44,022 bases of DNA from JAJFUV01 sp964561215 (GTDB taxonomy: Bacteria; Acidobacteriota; Terriglobia; Bryobacterales; Bryobacteraceae): NCBI GenBank assembly GCA_964561215.1, contig CAZLOS010000032.1, forward strand, positions 1 to 44,022, written 5' to 3'. The notes under the pieces are model-generated. The model ran no database searches. It saw only the letters and a list, made by a program, of their open reading frames with translations, and had not been told where the DNA came from. The stretch's first letter is position 1; each line of letters opens with the position of its first letter. Of this stretch, positions 8,123-17,425 are shown one piece after another. Both the position numbers and the translations under genes were made by a program.

Positions 8123-9337
8123 TTACTGGATGACCGGCTTCACCGCCGAACCGTTGGTCAGTGCGTGCTCGCTCGGCAGGGCCACGGCGTCGCCGTCGCT
8201 GAGGCCCGTTTTCACTTCGGTGCGCGTCACGCTGGAGGCGCCCAGCGCGAGCGGCTGCCAGGCTACCCGCTCGCCGCGCAGCACCAGCACGCCGACCTGC
8301 GAACCGTCGCGGCGCAGGGCCTCCTTGGGGATAGTGAGCGCGTTCTCGACCACTCGCGAACGTATCTCGGCGTTGATGTTCGTGCCGGGCAGCAGTTCAT
8401 GCCCCGGATTCTCAATGATGCAAACCACCTCGCCCACCTGCCGCGTGCCTACGGCGACGATCTCCGTGGGCAGCTTCTCCACCGTGCCTTGCCAGCGCTG
8501 CTGCGGCAGCGCGTCCCAACCGATCGAGACGGGCATGCCTTTGGCGACGCGGCCCAGTTCCGGCTCGTCGACGTAAACGGAAACGCGGACCTTCTCGGTG
8601 CGACCCACCTTCGCCACGGGATCTCCGGGATTGAGGTAAGAGCCGCGCTGCACCGCGAGTTCGTACATCACGCCGTCGATGGGCGCGCGCACCACGGAAA
8701 GCTCCAGCTTCCCGCGGGCCAACCGCGCCGCGGCTTCGGCCTCCTTGAGCCGTGCTCCGGCCGCGCGGCGGTCTTCGGCGGCCACCAGCGCGGCACGCTT
8801 GGTCTCCATGGCCCGCGCCTGCGATTCGAAGCGCCTTACCTGCTCCTCGGCGTCCTTCACTTCCTGGCCGGTGGCGGCCTCCTTGGCGGCAAGCCGTTTC
8901 AGCGAATCGCGGTTCGCGCGCGCGGCGGACAATTCGAGGCGGACCTTGTCGAGTTCACCGTCGATTTCGGCCCGTTCGGCGGCACGCCCGCCCCGGCTCA
9001 AAGTGTCGGACTCGGCCCTGGCCTGTTCCACGCGCGACGCGGCGGACGCGAGATCGGCTTCCGCCTCACGCGCGGTCAATTCGACCAGCGCCGTCCCGCG
9101 CGCGACCCTGGCTCCACGCTCGACCAGGACCTTTTCCACCAGCCCGCTGCGTTCCGCTCGGACAGCCACCCACTCCAGGGGTTCCACTTTGCCATTGGTC
9201 ACCAGGTTGCTCACCAGGCGCTCGCGCCTGACCTTGGTGAAGGCGACCTCCGGCGGGGCCGTCTTCCTGACGTATGTCAGCCAAACCGCGGCCACGGCCA
9301 GCACCGCAAAGCTCCCCAGCAGCAACGCCTTCCGCAA
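8123..9337 (-). CDS. Efflux periplasmic adaptor subunit (HlyD/RND type), without adjacent pump gene
   Basis: 404 residues starting at TTG 9337, supported by AGGAG eight bases upstream. It has an N-terminal membrane helix (ALLLGSFAVLAVAAVWLTYV) and a first lipoyl half (WVAVRAERSGLVEKVLVERG). A long Ala/Glu/Arg coiled coil spans about residues 95-210. The second lipoyl half is KLELSVVRAPIDGVMYEL, followed by barrel and proximal domains ending ALTNGSAVKPVIQ. It should join an inner-membrane pump to an outer-membrane channel. Unlike the adaptor at 622-1842, no permease, RND pump or TolC-like gene lies next to it, so its partner must be encoded elsewhere. Confidence 0.88.
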   Translation of the reverse strand: MRKALLLGSFAVLAVAAVWLTYVRKTAPPEVAFTKVRRERLVSNLVTNGKVEPLEWVAVRAERSGLVEKVLVERGARVARGTALVELTAREAEADLASAASRVEQARAESDTLSRGGRAAERAEIDGELDKVRLELSAARANRDSLKRLAAKEAATGQEVKDAEEQVRRFESQARAMETKRAALVAAEDRRAAGARLKEAEAAARLARGKLELSVVRAPIDGVMYELAVQRGSYLNPGDPVAKVGRTEKVRVSVYVDEPELGRVAKGMPVSIGWDALPQQRWQGTVEKLPTEIVAVGTRQVGEVVCIIENPGHELLPGTNINAEIRSRVVENALTIPKEALRRDGSQVGVLVLRGERVAWQPLALGASSVTRTEVKTGLSDGDAVALPSEHALTNGSAVKPVIQ

Positions 9338-9425
9338 GCCGGTTTCTCCTTTTTAGAGCAGTCGCTCGACTATTCCTATTCTGCCAGATGCGAAAGCCGG
9401 CCAGCCGTCTCTTGGGATATTTCTG

Positions 9426-9467
9426 TCAAAAGAAAGGGCCGGGTCGCAAAACTCCGCAACCCGGCCC
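9426..9467 (-). terminator. Rho-independent terminator of the TonB-dependent receptor gene
   Basis: On the minus strand GGGCCGGGT (9459-9467) pairs perfectly with ACCCGGCCC (9436-9444) around a 14-base loop and is followed by TTTCTTTTGA. It lies about 30 bases past the receptor gene stop at 9496, in the right orientation. Confidence 0.75.
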
Positions 9468-9495
9468 GATAGGGGACTACCGGCTCGGAGGAAAC

Positions 9496-12400
9496 CTAGA
9501 AGCTAAGTCTGGCACCCACCTGAATGGTGCGGGCCCCACCACCGCTGGTCACCATGCCAACCCGGTTGATAGGAGTACCGCCATCGCGCAAGTCGGCGAT
9601 GGTCGCACCAATGCCGGAAATGTTGAAGTGGTTGAAAGCATTGAATGCGTCGGCGCGCAACTGCACTCGCGCCCAGTCGGTGATGTGGAAGCTCTTCGCC
9701 AGGCTCATGTCCCAATTCCACATACCCGGGCTCCACAGCATGTTGCGGGAAGAGTTGCCCCACGTCCACGGCTTTGGCGGAGCAAAGGCGTTGGGATTGA
9801 ACCACTGGATGCCGGTAATGACATCGTGTCCGCTGCCCTGACCGGCATAGAGGTCGGCGCCGGCTACCACATCCGCGCGACCGCCCCACCAACCGGTGTA
9901 CGTGCTGGGTACCGAGAAGCTCACCGAGAACGGAGACCCGGTCATATAGCTGCTGATGCCGGAAACCTGCCAGCCGCCCATCACCGCGTCCGTCAACTTG
10001 CCGGCGTCGCCAAGGAAACGCTTGCCGTGGCCAACGGGCAGTTCATAGACGTAGTTGAACACCAGCGTGTGACGCCGGATACCGGTGCTGTTACCGTAAT
10101 CGAGGCCCGGATAGTTGGGATTCTGCGGCCCGCCGCTTGCTTCCACGTTATCCAGACTGCTCGTCCAGGCGTACTCGGCCTGCAAATGGAGCCCGTTCGC
10201 GAAGCGCTTGGTGGCTTCAAGTTGCAGTTGGTTGAAGTTCTGGGAACCGCCGCTCCGGGTGGATTAGATGGTAGCCCAGGGCTGATAGGGCCGCTGGTTC
10301 TGTGTTGTGACATTAGGGGTCTGGGTGGCAGGAACGTTCAAATCGCCAAAGAACCACTGAATGTGGTGGGTCTGGCTGCCCGCGTACGTGATGCGCGCCG
10401 CCCAATCGTTGGTGAACTGATGCTCCACAGTCGCGTTCCACTGCTGGGCAACGGCGTTCTTGAAATCGCGCTGCATGGCATACAGATTCGGGTGCGCCGA
10501 CACGCCGGTCGCCCCCTGGAGTTGAGCCGGAAATGGGTTGGAAAAAGTGATATCCGGCGTATAAAAGCTCGCCGGCGTACCGGTCAGACCGGTCGAATAG
10601 CTGTCACTACTGTAACCGCCCAAACCACTCGCCCATGGTGGATTCAGCACGTCATCGCGGGATCCGACGAAGGCCGGGTTGAAATTGTAGTAGACACCGT
10701 AGCCAGCCCGGAACACGGTCTTTTCGCCGAGAGGACGCCAGGCGATACCGGCGCGCGGGCCCCAATTGTTCTTGTCCCCGATCATGTAGCGCTTGGGAAT
10801 TCCCAGTGCGTGTGTGGTCGTGAATTTGTAGGCGTTGAACTTCGCGCTCGAAGCGCCGAACGAGGGTAGCGTGGGAGTGTCCGAATCCGACGGCAAGGCC
10901 AGTTGATTGGTCGCCGGATCCCAATAGGTGGAATAGTCGCCCTGCCAGTTCCAGGGAGTCTGGTACATGTAACGGATACCGTAGTAGATGGTCGTTTTCG
11001 AGTTGGCCTGCCAGGTATCCTGGGCGTAGAATTCAGTGTCCCAGTCCCAATAAACCGACTCGGAAACGCCGGCCATGCCCGTGCTTGAACTGTTGGCAGT
11101 GCCCAGCAGGAAGTCGGCAAAGGCGTTCCCATTGGATTTCGCAACACCCGGAACTCCGTTGCCGCCGGTCCACTTGCCGCTGAACGAAAAACCGCCCAGA
11201 GGTGCGAATGGATTCGGAGCGTAGCTCTTATACGTGGAGGTCATGACCCCGAACTTCACGGTGTGCCGGTTGTGGACCCAAGTGAAGTTGTCGGCCAATT
11301 CCATGTTCACACCATGGTTGTAATATCCGGTGCCGTAGTCGTAAAACATGCCGCTGTAGCCGGTCATGCCCATTGTCGGCAAGCCGCGGTTCGGGCTTTC
11401 GGTCAGCTGCGGGAAAAGGGAGCGCGGATTGAAATCCTGGTTCATGCCGCTGCGGATACTGGGGTGATCGAACCAGGACAAGCGGAGTTCATTGATCTTG
11501 GTGGGGCTGAGGGTGTGGGTCTCGACCATGCTGTAGCCGAGGGTCTTATAACCATAATTCGCCCCTTGGCCGTAAGTGGATGGGTAGTTCGCCAGAACAC
11601 CCAGATGATCGCCGATGTTCCGTGTCCAGACCCCGTAGATTTGATCTTTGTCCGAGATCTGGTAATCGATCTTCAGGTCCGTGGAGTTCACCGTTTGGGC
11701 CGCGCTGGTGGATCCGTAATAGTTGGTCCCGCCGCTGGGCAGTCCCGCCAGATTGCTCGTCCCATTTGGCAGAGGCAGACAGCTGAGCAGGGTCTTGGCC
11801 TGGGACGTGATCATGCCGGACGGGATCTTGTTGTTGGCGAAGGGGGTATTGGTAAAGGGATTGTAAAGTTGGGTACCGGAAGTGCACAATCCTTCGGCGC
11901 TATAGCTGGTACAGAGGGCCGAGAAATCGCCGGAGCGCATAGCCTCGCCCGGGATGGTCAGCGAGGGGGTGCCGTACTGACGGCTGCGGACCCCCTGGTA
12001 ATCGAAGAAGAAGAATGCTTTGTTCTTCTTGATAGGTCCACCGATGTTGACGCCGAACTGGTTCTTGACGCCGGGTGAGCGTGGCTGGTTGTTGGCATTC
12101 TTGATGAAAGTGTTGGCATTCAGCGAAGCGTTCTGGTTGAACTCGAACAGGTCGCCATGGAAGCTGTTGGTGCCGCTCTTGGTGACCATCTGAACAGTAC
12201 CGAGACTCTTGTACTCGGCGTTGGTGTTGATGGCCTCAACCTTGAATTCCTGCATGGATTGCAGGGAAGCCAAGCTGATCAGGCCGAGGTTGTAGGAGTA
12301 AGCGGCTGCGCCGTTACCGAAGTCGTTGGCTTGGGTGCCGTTCACAGTAAAGTTGAATGAGCCCCAGTGCGTGCCACCGCCCGTCTGAGGGCTGCTGGCG

Positions 12401-12903
12401 CCGGCTTGAGCCCCAGGCACCAACGCCATAAGCGTGTCGATGGACTGCTGCGCGATAGGCAGTTGCGCCATCTGCATGGGAGTGATGGCAGCACTGATGG
12501 TCGGGCTCTCAGTCTTGATCAGGGGCGCTTCGCCGGTGACGCTGATCGTCTGTTGCATTTCGCCAACCTGCAGGCGCATGTTGACACGCACCTGCTGGGA
12601 AGCCAGGACCTGGATCCCCGTGGCGCGGGCAGTTTGAAAGCCTTGTTTAGCGGCGGCTACCGTGAAAGTCCCGGGTTGCAGGTTCGGGACGGAGTAGGCG
12701 CCGCTACTGTCGGATTTCGCTTTGAAGGAAATTCCAGTGCCTTCGTTGGTGATGGTGACTTGAGCTTCTGGAACTCCCGCCCCCGAAGCGTCAGTCACCA
12801 AACCAAGGACAGTACTGGTGATATTTTGAGCCATGGCCCCGGGCGCGCATACCAATAACGCTAGCAAGGCCATACAGAGAGTACGTCTTGTGTGTTTGCA
12901 CAT
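9496..12903 (-). pseudogene. TonB-dependent receptor with carboxypeptidase-regulatory domain, interrupted by in-frame TAA
   Basis: From ATG 12903 the frame encodes a signal peptide (CMALLALLVCAPGAMAQ) and a carboxypeptidase-regulatory domain (VLGLVTDASGAGVPEAQVTI...). A plug domain (ISVTGEAPLIKTESPTISA, MVTKSGTNSFHGDLFEFNQN) and the large acidobacterial Oar-like beta-barrel follow. An ochre codon at 10264-10266 stops it after about 879 residues. The same frame then resumes STRSGGSQNFNQLQLEATKR and runs to the terminal ...TIQVGARLSF, with the C-terminal Phe typical of outer-membrane proteins. Full length would be about 1135 residues. The truncated barrel lacks its last ~255 residues and should not assemble. 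These receptors import large substrates, often glycans, using TonB energy. Promoter and terminator are both intact. Confidence 0.88.
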
Positions 12904-12915
12904 AACAATATTGTT
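12904..12915. promoter_or_regulatory. Perfect 12-bp palindrome touching the receptor start codon
   Basis: AACAATATTGTT is a perfect palindrome immediately upstream of the ATG at 12903. In this GC-rich region an AT-rich dyad here may be an operator or a small mRNA hairpin covering the start. Function is not shown. Confidence 0.3.
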
Positions 12916-12963
12916 GGAACCTGCCTCAAGACAATCGTAGCTCAAGCCAGCATACGGCGATTA

Positions 12964-12969
12964 AGTATA
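12964..12969 (-). promoter_or_regulatory. -10 element candidate for the TonB-dependent receptor gene
   Basis: TATACT on the minus strand lies about 60 bases before the receptor ATG, with TTCAAA 17 bases further upstream as a weak -35. It sits within a local AT-rich stretch, which fits a promoter and a leader of about 50 bases. Confidence 0.4.
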
Positions 12970-13129
12970 AAAAAGAGAACAAATGGTTTGAAGCGTCGAC
13001 GAAGCCGCTGTAAACCGGTAGCGTCTGCACGGGCTTGTTGCCCCGGGCGGGCGGTACTGTAGCCCACCCTGCCCATTCCCAAACCAAAACATTTCTCTTT
13101 ACAGATGTTTTGAGCGAGAATATCTTTGT

Positions 13130-13468
13130 ATGCCGTCCTACCGCATATGGCGACTGAAGGAGAACCAGATCCAACAGTTCCGTTGGGCGCCCCACACCAT
13201 CGGCGCCACCAACATCAAGCCAAAAGACTACGAAGAAAAAGAAGTGATTAACGCGGAAGGAACTTACGCGCTCTGGGCCGAGTTGAAGGACACCCCCGGC
13301 GCCCTGCGTGTCGGCGACGTCCTGGAATCGGGCACCGGAGAACTGCGCATTTACAAGTACGTCGGCTTCGAGGAAGCGCGCTGGGTGCTGCCGGAAGTGA
13401 AATCCGGCCTGGAAGCCCAGCCGCTGGCCATCACCACGCCCCAGCAGGCGCCTCCGGCGGCAGGTTAA
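13130..13468 (+). CDS. Small conserved-looking protein of unknown function
   Basis: 112 residues beginning MPSYRIWRLKENQIQQFRWA, with no signal peptide, membrane helix or recognised motif. It alternates short charged and hydrophobic strands (KDYEEKEVINAEGTYALWAEL, LRVGDVLESGTGELRIYKYV) and ends in a flexible Pro/Ala tail (TTPQQAPPAAG), suggesting a small beta-rich cytoplasmic protein. Codon use matches its neighbours. The ribosome site is weak; TTTACA and ATATCT lie just upstream, so the transcript could have a very short leader. It converges on the gene at 13494. I do not recognise the family. Confidence 0.7.
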   Translation: MPSYRIWRLKENQIQQFRWAPHTIGATNIKPKDYEEKEVINAEGTYALWAELKDTPGALRVGDVLESGTGELRIYKYVGFEEARWVLPEVKSGLEAQPLAITTPQQAPPAAG

Positions 13469-13493
13469 GCTGCGCGGAGCAGGAAGCCTGCGG

Positions 13494-13982
13494 CTATTGC
13501 TCGAACATCTCCAACTGGCCTGGCTTGGCGGGGGGCTTTTCTTCGCGGCGGCGCAGGGGGCTCCCAACCACGCCGAGCACTTTCACGTCGGTGAGCGCCG
13601 TACGCGGGATGAACATTCGCTGATTGTTTGAATAGGGGTCAGGCGGGGTAATGGTAAGGCCGGGACCCTCCACCTGCAACAGGTTGTTGGCCATGACCGT
13701 CTCCATGGTGTCGCCGTCCCGGAACAGAAGGCGAACCCAAAGCCCCTCCTTCCTGGGCCGGGTGGCGAAAGCCTTGCGCTCGGCCGAAGGATTGTCGGGA
13801 AGGAACTCGCGTACGAAACAAACGGCTTTGAGCTCCTGGTAGGGCACCAGGTTCACGGCACCGTTCGTCGTAAGCACTTCCACTCCTTCAGGTTGCAGGT
13901 ATGTCTGCGGGTTCACGAAGCCGGAAAGCGCCTCGCGCTCAAAACGCCGCACCGTCACTTTCTTGCTCGTGGAGCTGGCCAA
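13494..13982 (-). CDS. Conserved-looking protein of unknown function, 162 aa
   Basis: 162 residues from MASSTSKKVTVRRFEREALSG. It has no signal peptide or membrane segment. The body looks beta-rich, with LTTNGAVNLVPYQELKAVCF, KEGLWVRLLFRDGDTMETVM and RMFIPRTALTDVKVLGVVG. The alternating polar/hydrophobic pattern resembles an Sm- or PilZ-like barrel, but no family motif is visible. The C terminus (PAKPGQLEMFEQ) is disordered. It is divergent from xerD with only 62 bases between starts, so the two share a promoter region. No function can be assigned. Confidence 0.75.
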   Translation of the reverse strand: MASSTSKKVTVRRFEREALSGFVNPQTYLQPEGVEVLTTNGAVNLVPYQELKAVCFVREFLPDNPSAERKAFATRPRKEGLWVRLLFRDGDTMETVMANNLLQVEGPGLTITPPDPYSNNQRMFIPRTALTDVKVLGVVGSPLRRREEKPPAKPGQLEMFEQ

Positions 13983-14044
13983 TCTCTCGTCCTCGGCTAA
14001 TGTTCCCTTTCAAACATTTTTGCGAGTATTGTATCATTGGCACG

Positions 14045-14938
14045 ATGCCATCTGTGGGCTCGCTGACTGGCGACGTCCAACAATTTCTGGATTTTTGCCG
14101 GGTTGAAAAAGGCTTAGCCGCCAACTCGCTGGAGGCGTATGGGAGGGATCTTGCCTGTTACCAGCGATTTAGCGGTGAGGGTAGCGTGCCCGAGGATGCC
14201 GGGCATATCCGGCGCTACATGGATTCTCTTTATAAATCGGGACTTGGCAGCCGTTCAGTGGCCCGGCATCTCACCACCCTGCGTAATTTCTATCGATTCC
14301 TCCTCCAGGAAGGCCGCGTGAGCGAGGATCCTACCGCCTTGCTGGTTTCCCCCAAACAGTGGAATAGTCTTCCTAAACACCTGACTCTAAAAGACATAAA
14401 CAAGCTCGTGGCGGCTCCGGATGCGGCGAAAGCCACCGGTCTCCGGGACCGTGCCATGCTTGAATTGCTCTATGCCACGGGACTTCGGGTCTCCGAGCTT
14501 GTTAGACTGGAAGTCTATGATTTTTCGCCGGATATCGGTGTTTTGAAAGTGACCGGCAAGGGCAACAAGCAGCGGGTTGTGCCCATCGGACAATCCGCCG
14601 TGGCGGCCGTGGGGCAATACCTCGACAGTGCGCGGCCGAGCCTTCTGAGGAAGCGGGCCAGCCGTTTTCTGTTCGTGACGGCCCGCGGCGGGCCGATGAC
14701 CCGCCAGGCATTCTGGAAGTTGTTGAACGGCTATGGGAAACGGGTCGGAATCTTTCACGGCCTCACCCCCCATGTCGTGCGGCACACCTTCGCTACTCAC
14801 TTATTGGAGGGCGGGGCGGACCTCCGGAGCGTCCAGACCATGCTTGGGCACGCCGATATCTCGACGACTCAGATTTATACGCACGTGATGCAGTCGAGAT
14901 TGCGGAAAACGATAGAACAACACCATCCCCGGGCGTAG
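14045..14938 (+). CDS. xerD: Tyrosine site-specific recombinase XerD
   Basis: 297 residues, the standard XerC/XerD length, starting at ATG 14045. The N-terminal SAM-like core-binding domain covers about residues 8-95 (FLDFCRVEKGLAANSLEAY). The catalytic domain has every active-site residue: Arg148 (ATGLRVSEL), Lys172 (GKGNKQR), His243 and Arg246 (HVVRHTFATHLL), His269 (LGHADIS) and Tyr278 (IYTHV). With XerC it resolves chromosome dimers at dif. Length and absence of neighbouring mobile genes argue for the housekeeping enzyme rather than a phage or integron integrase. XerC versus XerD is judged on overall resemblance, so the letter is less certain than the family. Confidence 0.92.
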   Translation: MPSVGSLTGDVQQFLDFCRVEKGLAANSLEAYGRDLACYQRFSGEGSVPEDAGHIRRYMDSLYKSGLGSRSVARHLTTLRNFYRFLLQEGRVSEDPTALLVSPKQWNSLPKHLTLKDINKLVAAPDAAKATGLRDRAMLELLYATGLRVSELVRLEVYDFSPDIGVLKVTGKGNKQRVVPIGQSAVAAVGQYLDSARPSLLRKRASRFLFVTARGGPMTRQAFWKLLNGYGKRVGIFHGLTPHVVRHTFATHLLEGGADLRSVQTMLGHADISTTQIYTHVMQSRLRKTIEQHHPRA

Positions 14939-14968
14939 GCGGGCCGACACGGGGAGGGAGGGATCGTC

Positions 14969-16297
14969 ATGAGCGACTACATGTTCATGCTGGAGAACCA
15001 CCTGAGCACCGAGCAGAATCGGGTGGTTGCCGATGTTGTTGCAGCAGCGGGAAACGCGGGCGTGAACGTCTTTCTGGCCGGCGGCGCCATGCGCGACATG
15101 CTGGGCGGCTTCCCGGTTCGGGACCTGGATTTCACGGTCGAAGGCAACGCGCTGAAGCTGGCCAAAGTGTTGGCCTCGAAACCGCGCGTCAAGATCGTCG
15201 CCGAAGACGAGGACCGCAAGTGCGCCGAACTGCTTTTCCCGGAGGGCGTGACGGCACAGATCGCCATGGCCCGGCTGGAACGGTACGGAAAGCCGGGGAC
15301 GAAGCCGCACGTGCGTCCAGCGTCCATCTACGACGACCTGCGCGGCCGCGACTTCACCATCAACGCCATCGCCCTTTCGCTCAATCCGGCCTCGCGCGGC
15401 CTGCTGCTCGATCCGACCAACGGCCTGGCCGACCTGGAGCGCCGCGAGTTGCGCGCCGTCCACAACTACGTTTTCTATGACGACCCGGTCAGGATGCTGC
15501 GCTTCATCCGGTTCCGCGTGCGCCTGGGCTTCACCGTCGAGGAGCGGACCGCGCTGCATTATCAGAATGCGCGCGAGGCGGGCGTCGAGGCCGAGATCCC
15601 GCCTCGCAGTCTGCACGACGAATTGTTTCACGCGGCGGACGAAACGAATTCCGCGGACGTCGTCAAGGCTCTCGACGAAGAGAAGCTTCTCGACCTGTTC
15701 TCACCGGCGCTGACCGGAGCCAAGCTCAACCTGCAGGGCCTCGCCAAGTTGCAGAAGGCAAGGCAGATGGCGCCCTTCGGCACGGACCTGCACCTGGACA
15801 ACCGGGGACTGTTCCTTCTCGTGCTGACCGAGAAGCTCAATCCGAAAGAACGCGCCGCGCTGGTCCGGACCGCGCTCTTGCGCAAAGGCGAGATTGACCT
15901 TTGGCAGAAGCTGCCGCTGCGGGCCAAATCGCTCGAACGCGAACTGAAATCCGCTCGCCTGCGCAAAGCGTCCAACATCTACGAAGCGATCTCGAACGCG
16001 CCGGGCGATCAGGTGTTTTACCTCTTCCTCTACTCTTCGCAGCGCCTGGTGCAGGATCGCATCCGCAACTACCTGCAGAAGTATCTGGCGGCCGCGCAGG
16101 AGATTACCGATCGGGACGTTGCGGCCACGGGCGTGGCTCCCGGCGACCCGGAGTTCGCCAAAGCCAAGCAGGACATGATCTACGCCCGTCTTGACGGCCG
16201 GTTGAAGAAGGCTCCGCCGCCCGAACCCGCTCCCGTACCTGCGCCTATGCCTCGTATGGGACCGCGTCGCGGGCGCGGACGGCCGGCAGCCCATTAG
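14969..16297 (+). CDS. cca: tRNA nucleotidyltransferase / poly(A) polymerase family (CCA-adding enzyme)
   Basis: 442 residues; ATG 14969 is preceded by GGAGGG six bases upstream. The class II nucleotidyltransferase head has GGAMRDMLGG (about 38-47) and the catalytic DLD at 52-54, followed by RGRDFTINAIALSL. The neck motif RRELRAVHNYVFYDDPVRMLRFIRF recognises the bases to be added. The long helical body ends in a disordered Pro/Arg tail (PPPEPAPVPAPMP...). It adds or repairs the tRNA 3' CCA. Since the tRNA-Asp in this window already encodes CCA, repair may be a main role. It starts 30 bases after xerD and is probably cotranscribed with it. Confidence 0.88.
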   Translation: MSDYMFMLENHLSTEQNRVVADVVAAAGNAGVNVFLAGGAMRDMLGGFPVRDLDFTVEGNALKLAKVLASKPRVKIVAEDEDRKCAELLFPEGVTAQIAMARLERYGKPGTKPHVRPASIYDDLRGRDFTINAIALSLNPASRGLLLDPTNGLADLERRELRAVHNYVFYDDPVRMLRFIRFRVRLGFTVEERTALHYQNAREAGVEAEIPPRSLHDELFHAADETNSADVVKALDEEKLLDLFSPALTGAKLNLQGLAKLQKARQMAPFGTDLHLDNRGLFLLVLTEKLNPKERAALVRTALLRKGEIDLWQKLPLRAKSLERELKSARLRKASNIYEAISNAPGDQVFYLFLYSSQRLVQDRIRNYLQKYLAAAQEITDRDVAATGVAPGDPEFAKAKQDMIYARLDGRLKKAPPPEPAPVPAPMPRMGPRRGRGRPAAH

Positions 16298-16305
16298 CTT
16301 TGGCT

Positions 16306-17277
16306 TCAGAAGGCGTCGAGTTCGGCCGGCGCGGCGGTCAACCGCGCCACCCTAGCTGACTTGACCAATCCGGCAAGCTGCAGAATCCTTATCTGGATCC
16401 AGGTGACGTCAAGCTCGTACCAGGCCAGCCCGTGGCGCGCCGAGGCCGGGTGCGCGTGATGATTGTTGTGCCACCCTTCGCCGAAGGTCAGCAGCGCCAC
16501 CCACCAACTGTTGCGCGAATCGTCCAAGGTCGCAAAACGGCGCCGCCCCCACATGTGCGCCGCCGAATTCACCAACCAGGTGGAGTGCAATCCCGCGACA
16601 ACGCGGAGACAAACGGCCCATAGAACCATGCTCCAGCCGCCCGCGGCCGCCAGTATGACCGCCGAAACCAGCAGGGGCACGTAGTGGTACGTGTTGAGCC
16701 AGCGATAGAAGCCGCTCTTGGCGAGGTCCGGCGCCAGCTTCGCCATCCCCGCCGTGTCGTTGTGGCTTGAGTGCCCGCGGAGCACCCACCCCATATGCGC
16801 CCAGAAACCGCCGTGCCGCGGCGAGTGCGGGTCGCCCTCGCGGTCGGACTTCCGATGATGCACGCGGTGCGTACCCACCCAGGAGATCGGGCCGCCCTGA
16901 AGCGCCAGCGTGCCGCAGACCGCGAGGAAGTACTCCAGGGGCTTCGGCACTTTGAATCCCCGATGCGTGAGGAGCCGGTGGTAACCCATTCCGATGCCCA
17001 GGCTGATGCTAATCCAATAAAGAATTGCGGCTGCGACGACCGCGGCCCAGCCTGCCATGAACAGGGCCGCCAGCGCCCCTAGATGGAAGACCGACATAAC
17101 GCCCACAATGGGCCAATTGACTTCAGGTGACTTTCCCAGTGGAATCCCTCCGGGCTTGCGAAGATCCCAGATGCAAGCCGTTTTCTTGAGAATACCATGG
17201 GGCTTGGAATGGAAAGACTTCCCATGGACTACGCTGCCGTTCTGCACTCGATCAGTTGCTCGGGATCGTGGGGGCAA
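16306..17277 (-). CDS. Acyl-CoA/acyl-lipid delta-9 fatty acid desaturase
   Basis: Up to 323 residues; the TTG start at 17277 is doubtful because the first ~50 residues look poor, and a GTG at 17247 is a possible alternative. The membrane di-iron histidine boxes are complete: HRLLTH (100-105), HRVHH (137-141) and HNNHH (270-274), with extra ligands in LHSTW and AAHMWG. Four hydrophobic helices (VFHLGALAALFMAG, AAAILYWISISLGIG, PLLVSAVILAAAGG and the following one) anchor it in the inner membrane. It introduces a cis double bond into fatty acyl chains to adjust membrane fluidity. It converges on the cca gene with 8 bases between. Confidence 0.9.
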   Translation of the reverse strand: MPPRSRATDRVQNGSVVHGKSFHSKPHGILKKTACIWDLRKPGGIPLGKSPEVNWPIVGVMSVFHLGALAALFMAGWAAVVAAAILYWISISLGIGMGYHRLLTHRGFKVPKPLEYFLAVCGTLALQGGPISWVGTHRVHHRKSDREGDPHSPRHGGFWAHMGWVLRGHSSHNDTAGMAKLAPDLAKSGFYRWLNTYHYVPLLVSAVILAAAGGWSMVLWAVCLRVVAGLHSTWLVNSAAHMWGRRRFATLDDSRNSWWVALLTFGEGWHNNHHAHPASARHGLAWYELDVTWIQIRILQLAGLVKSARVARLTAAPAELDAF

Positions 17278-17425
17278 GCTTCCCTTGCGGTGCCGGGCCG
17301 GTGCGCGTCTTCACGGGCTACGAGCATCCGGCGTCCTCTTACAACGCGCAGTGGGACATGGTGGTGCGCGCGTTGCGCGAGTGCGCCCGGCGGTTCATCG
17401 AGTTCATGCGGCGGTGCCGGGGGCG

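Noticed and set aside
9274..10869. Plus-strand frame across the receptor 3' part
   Set aside because: Shadow of the TonB-dependent receptor; it crosses the receptor terminator and shows no protein motifs.
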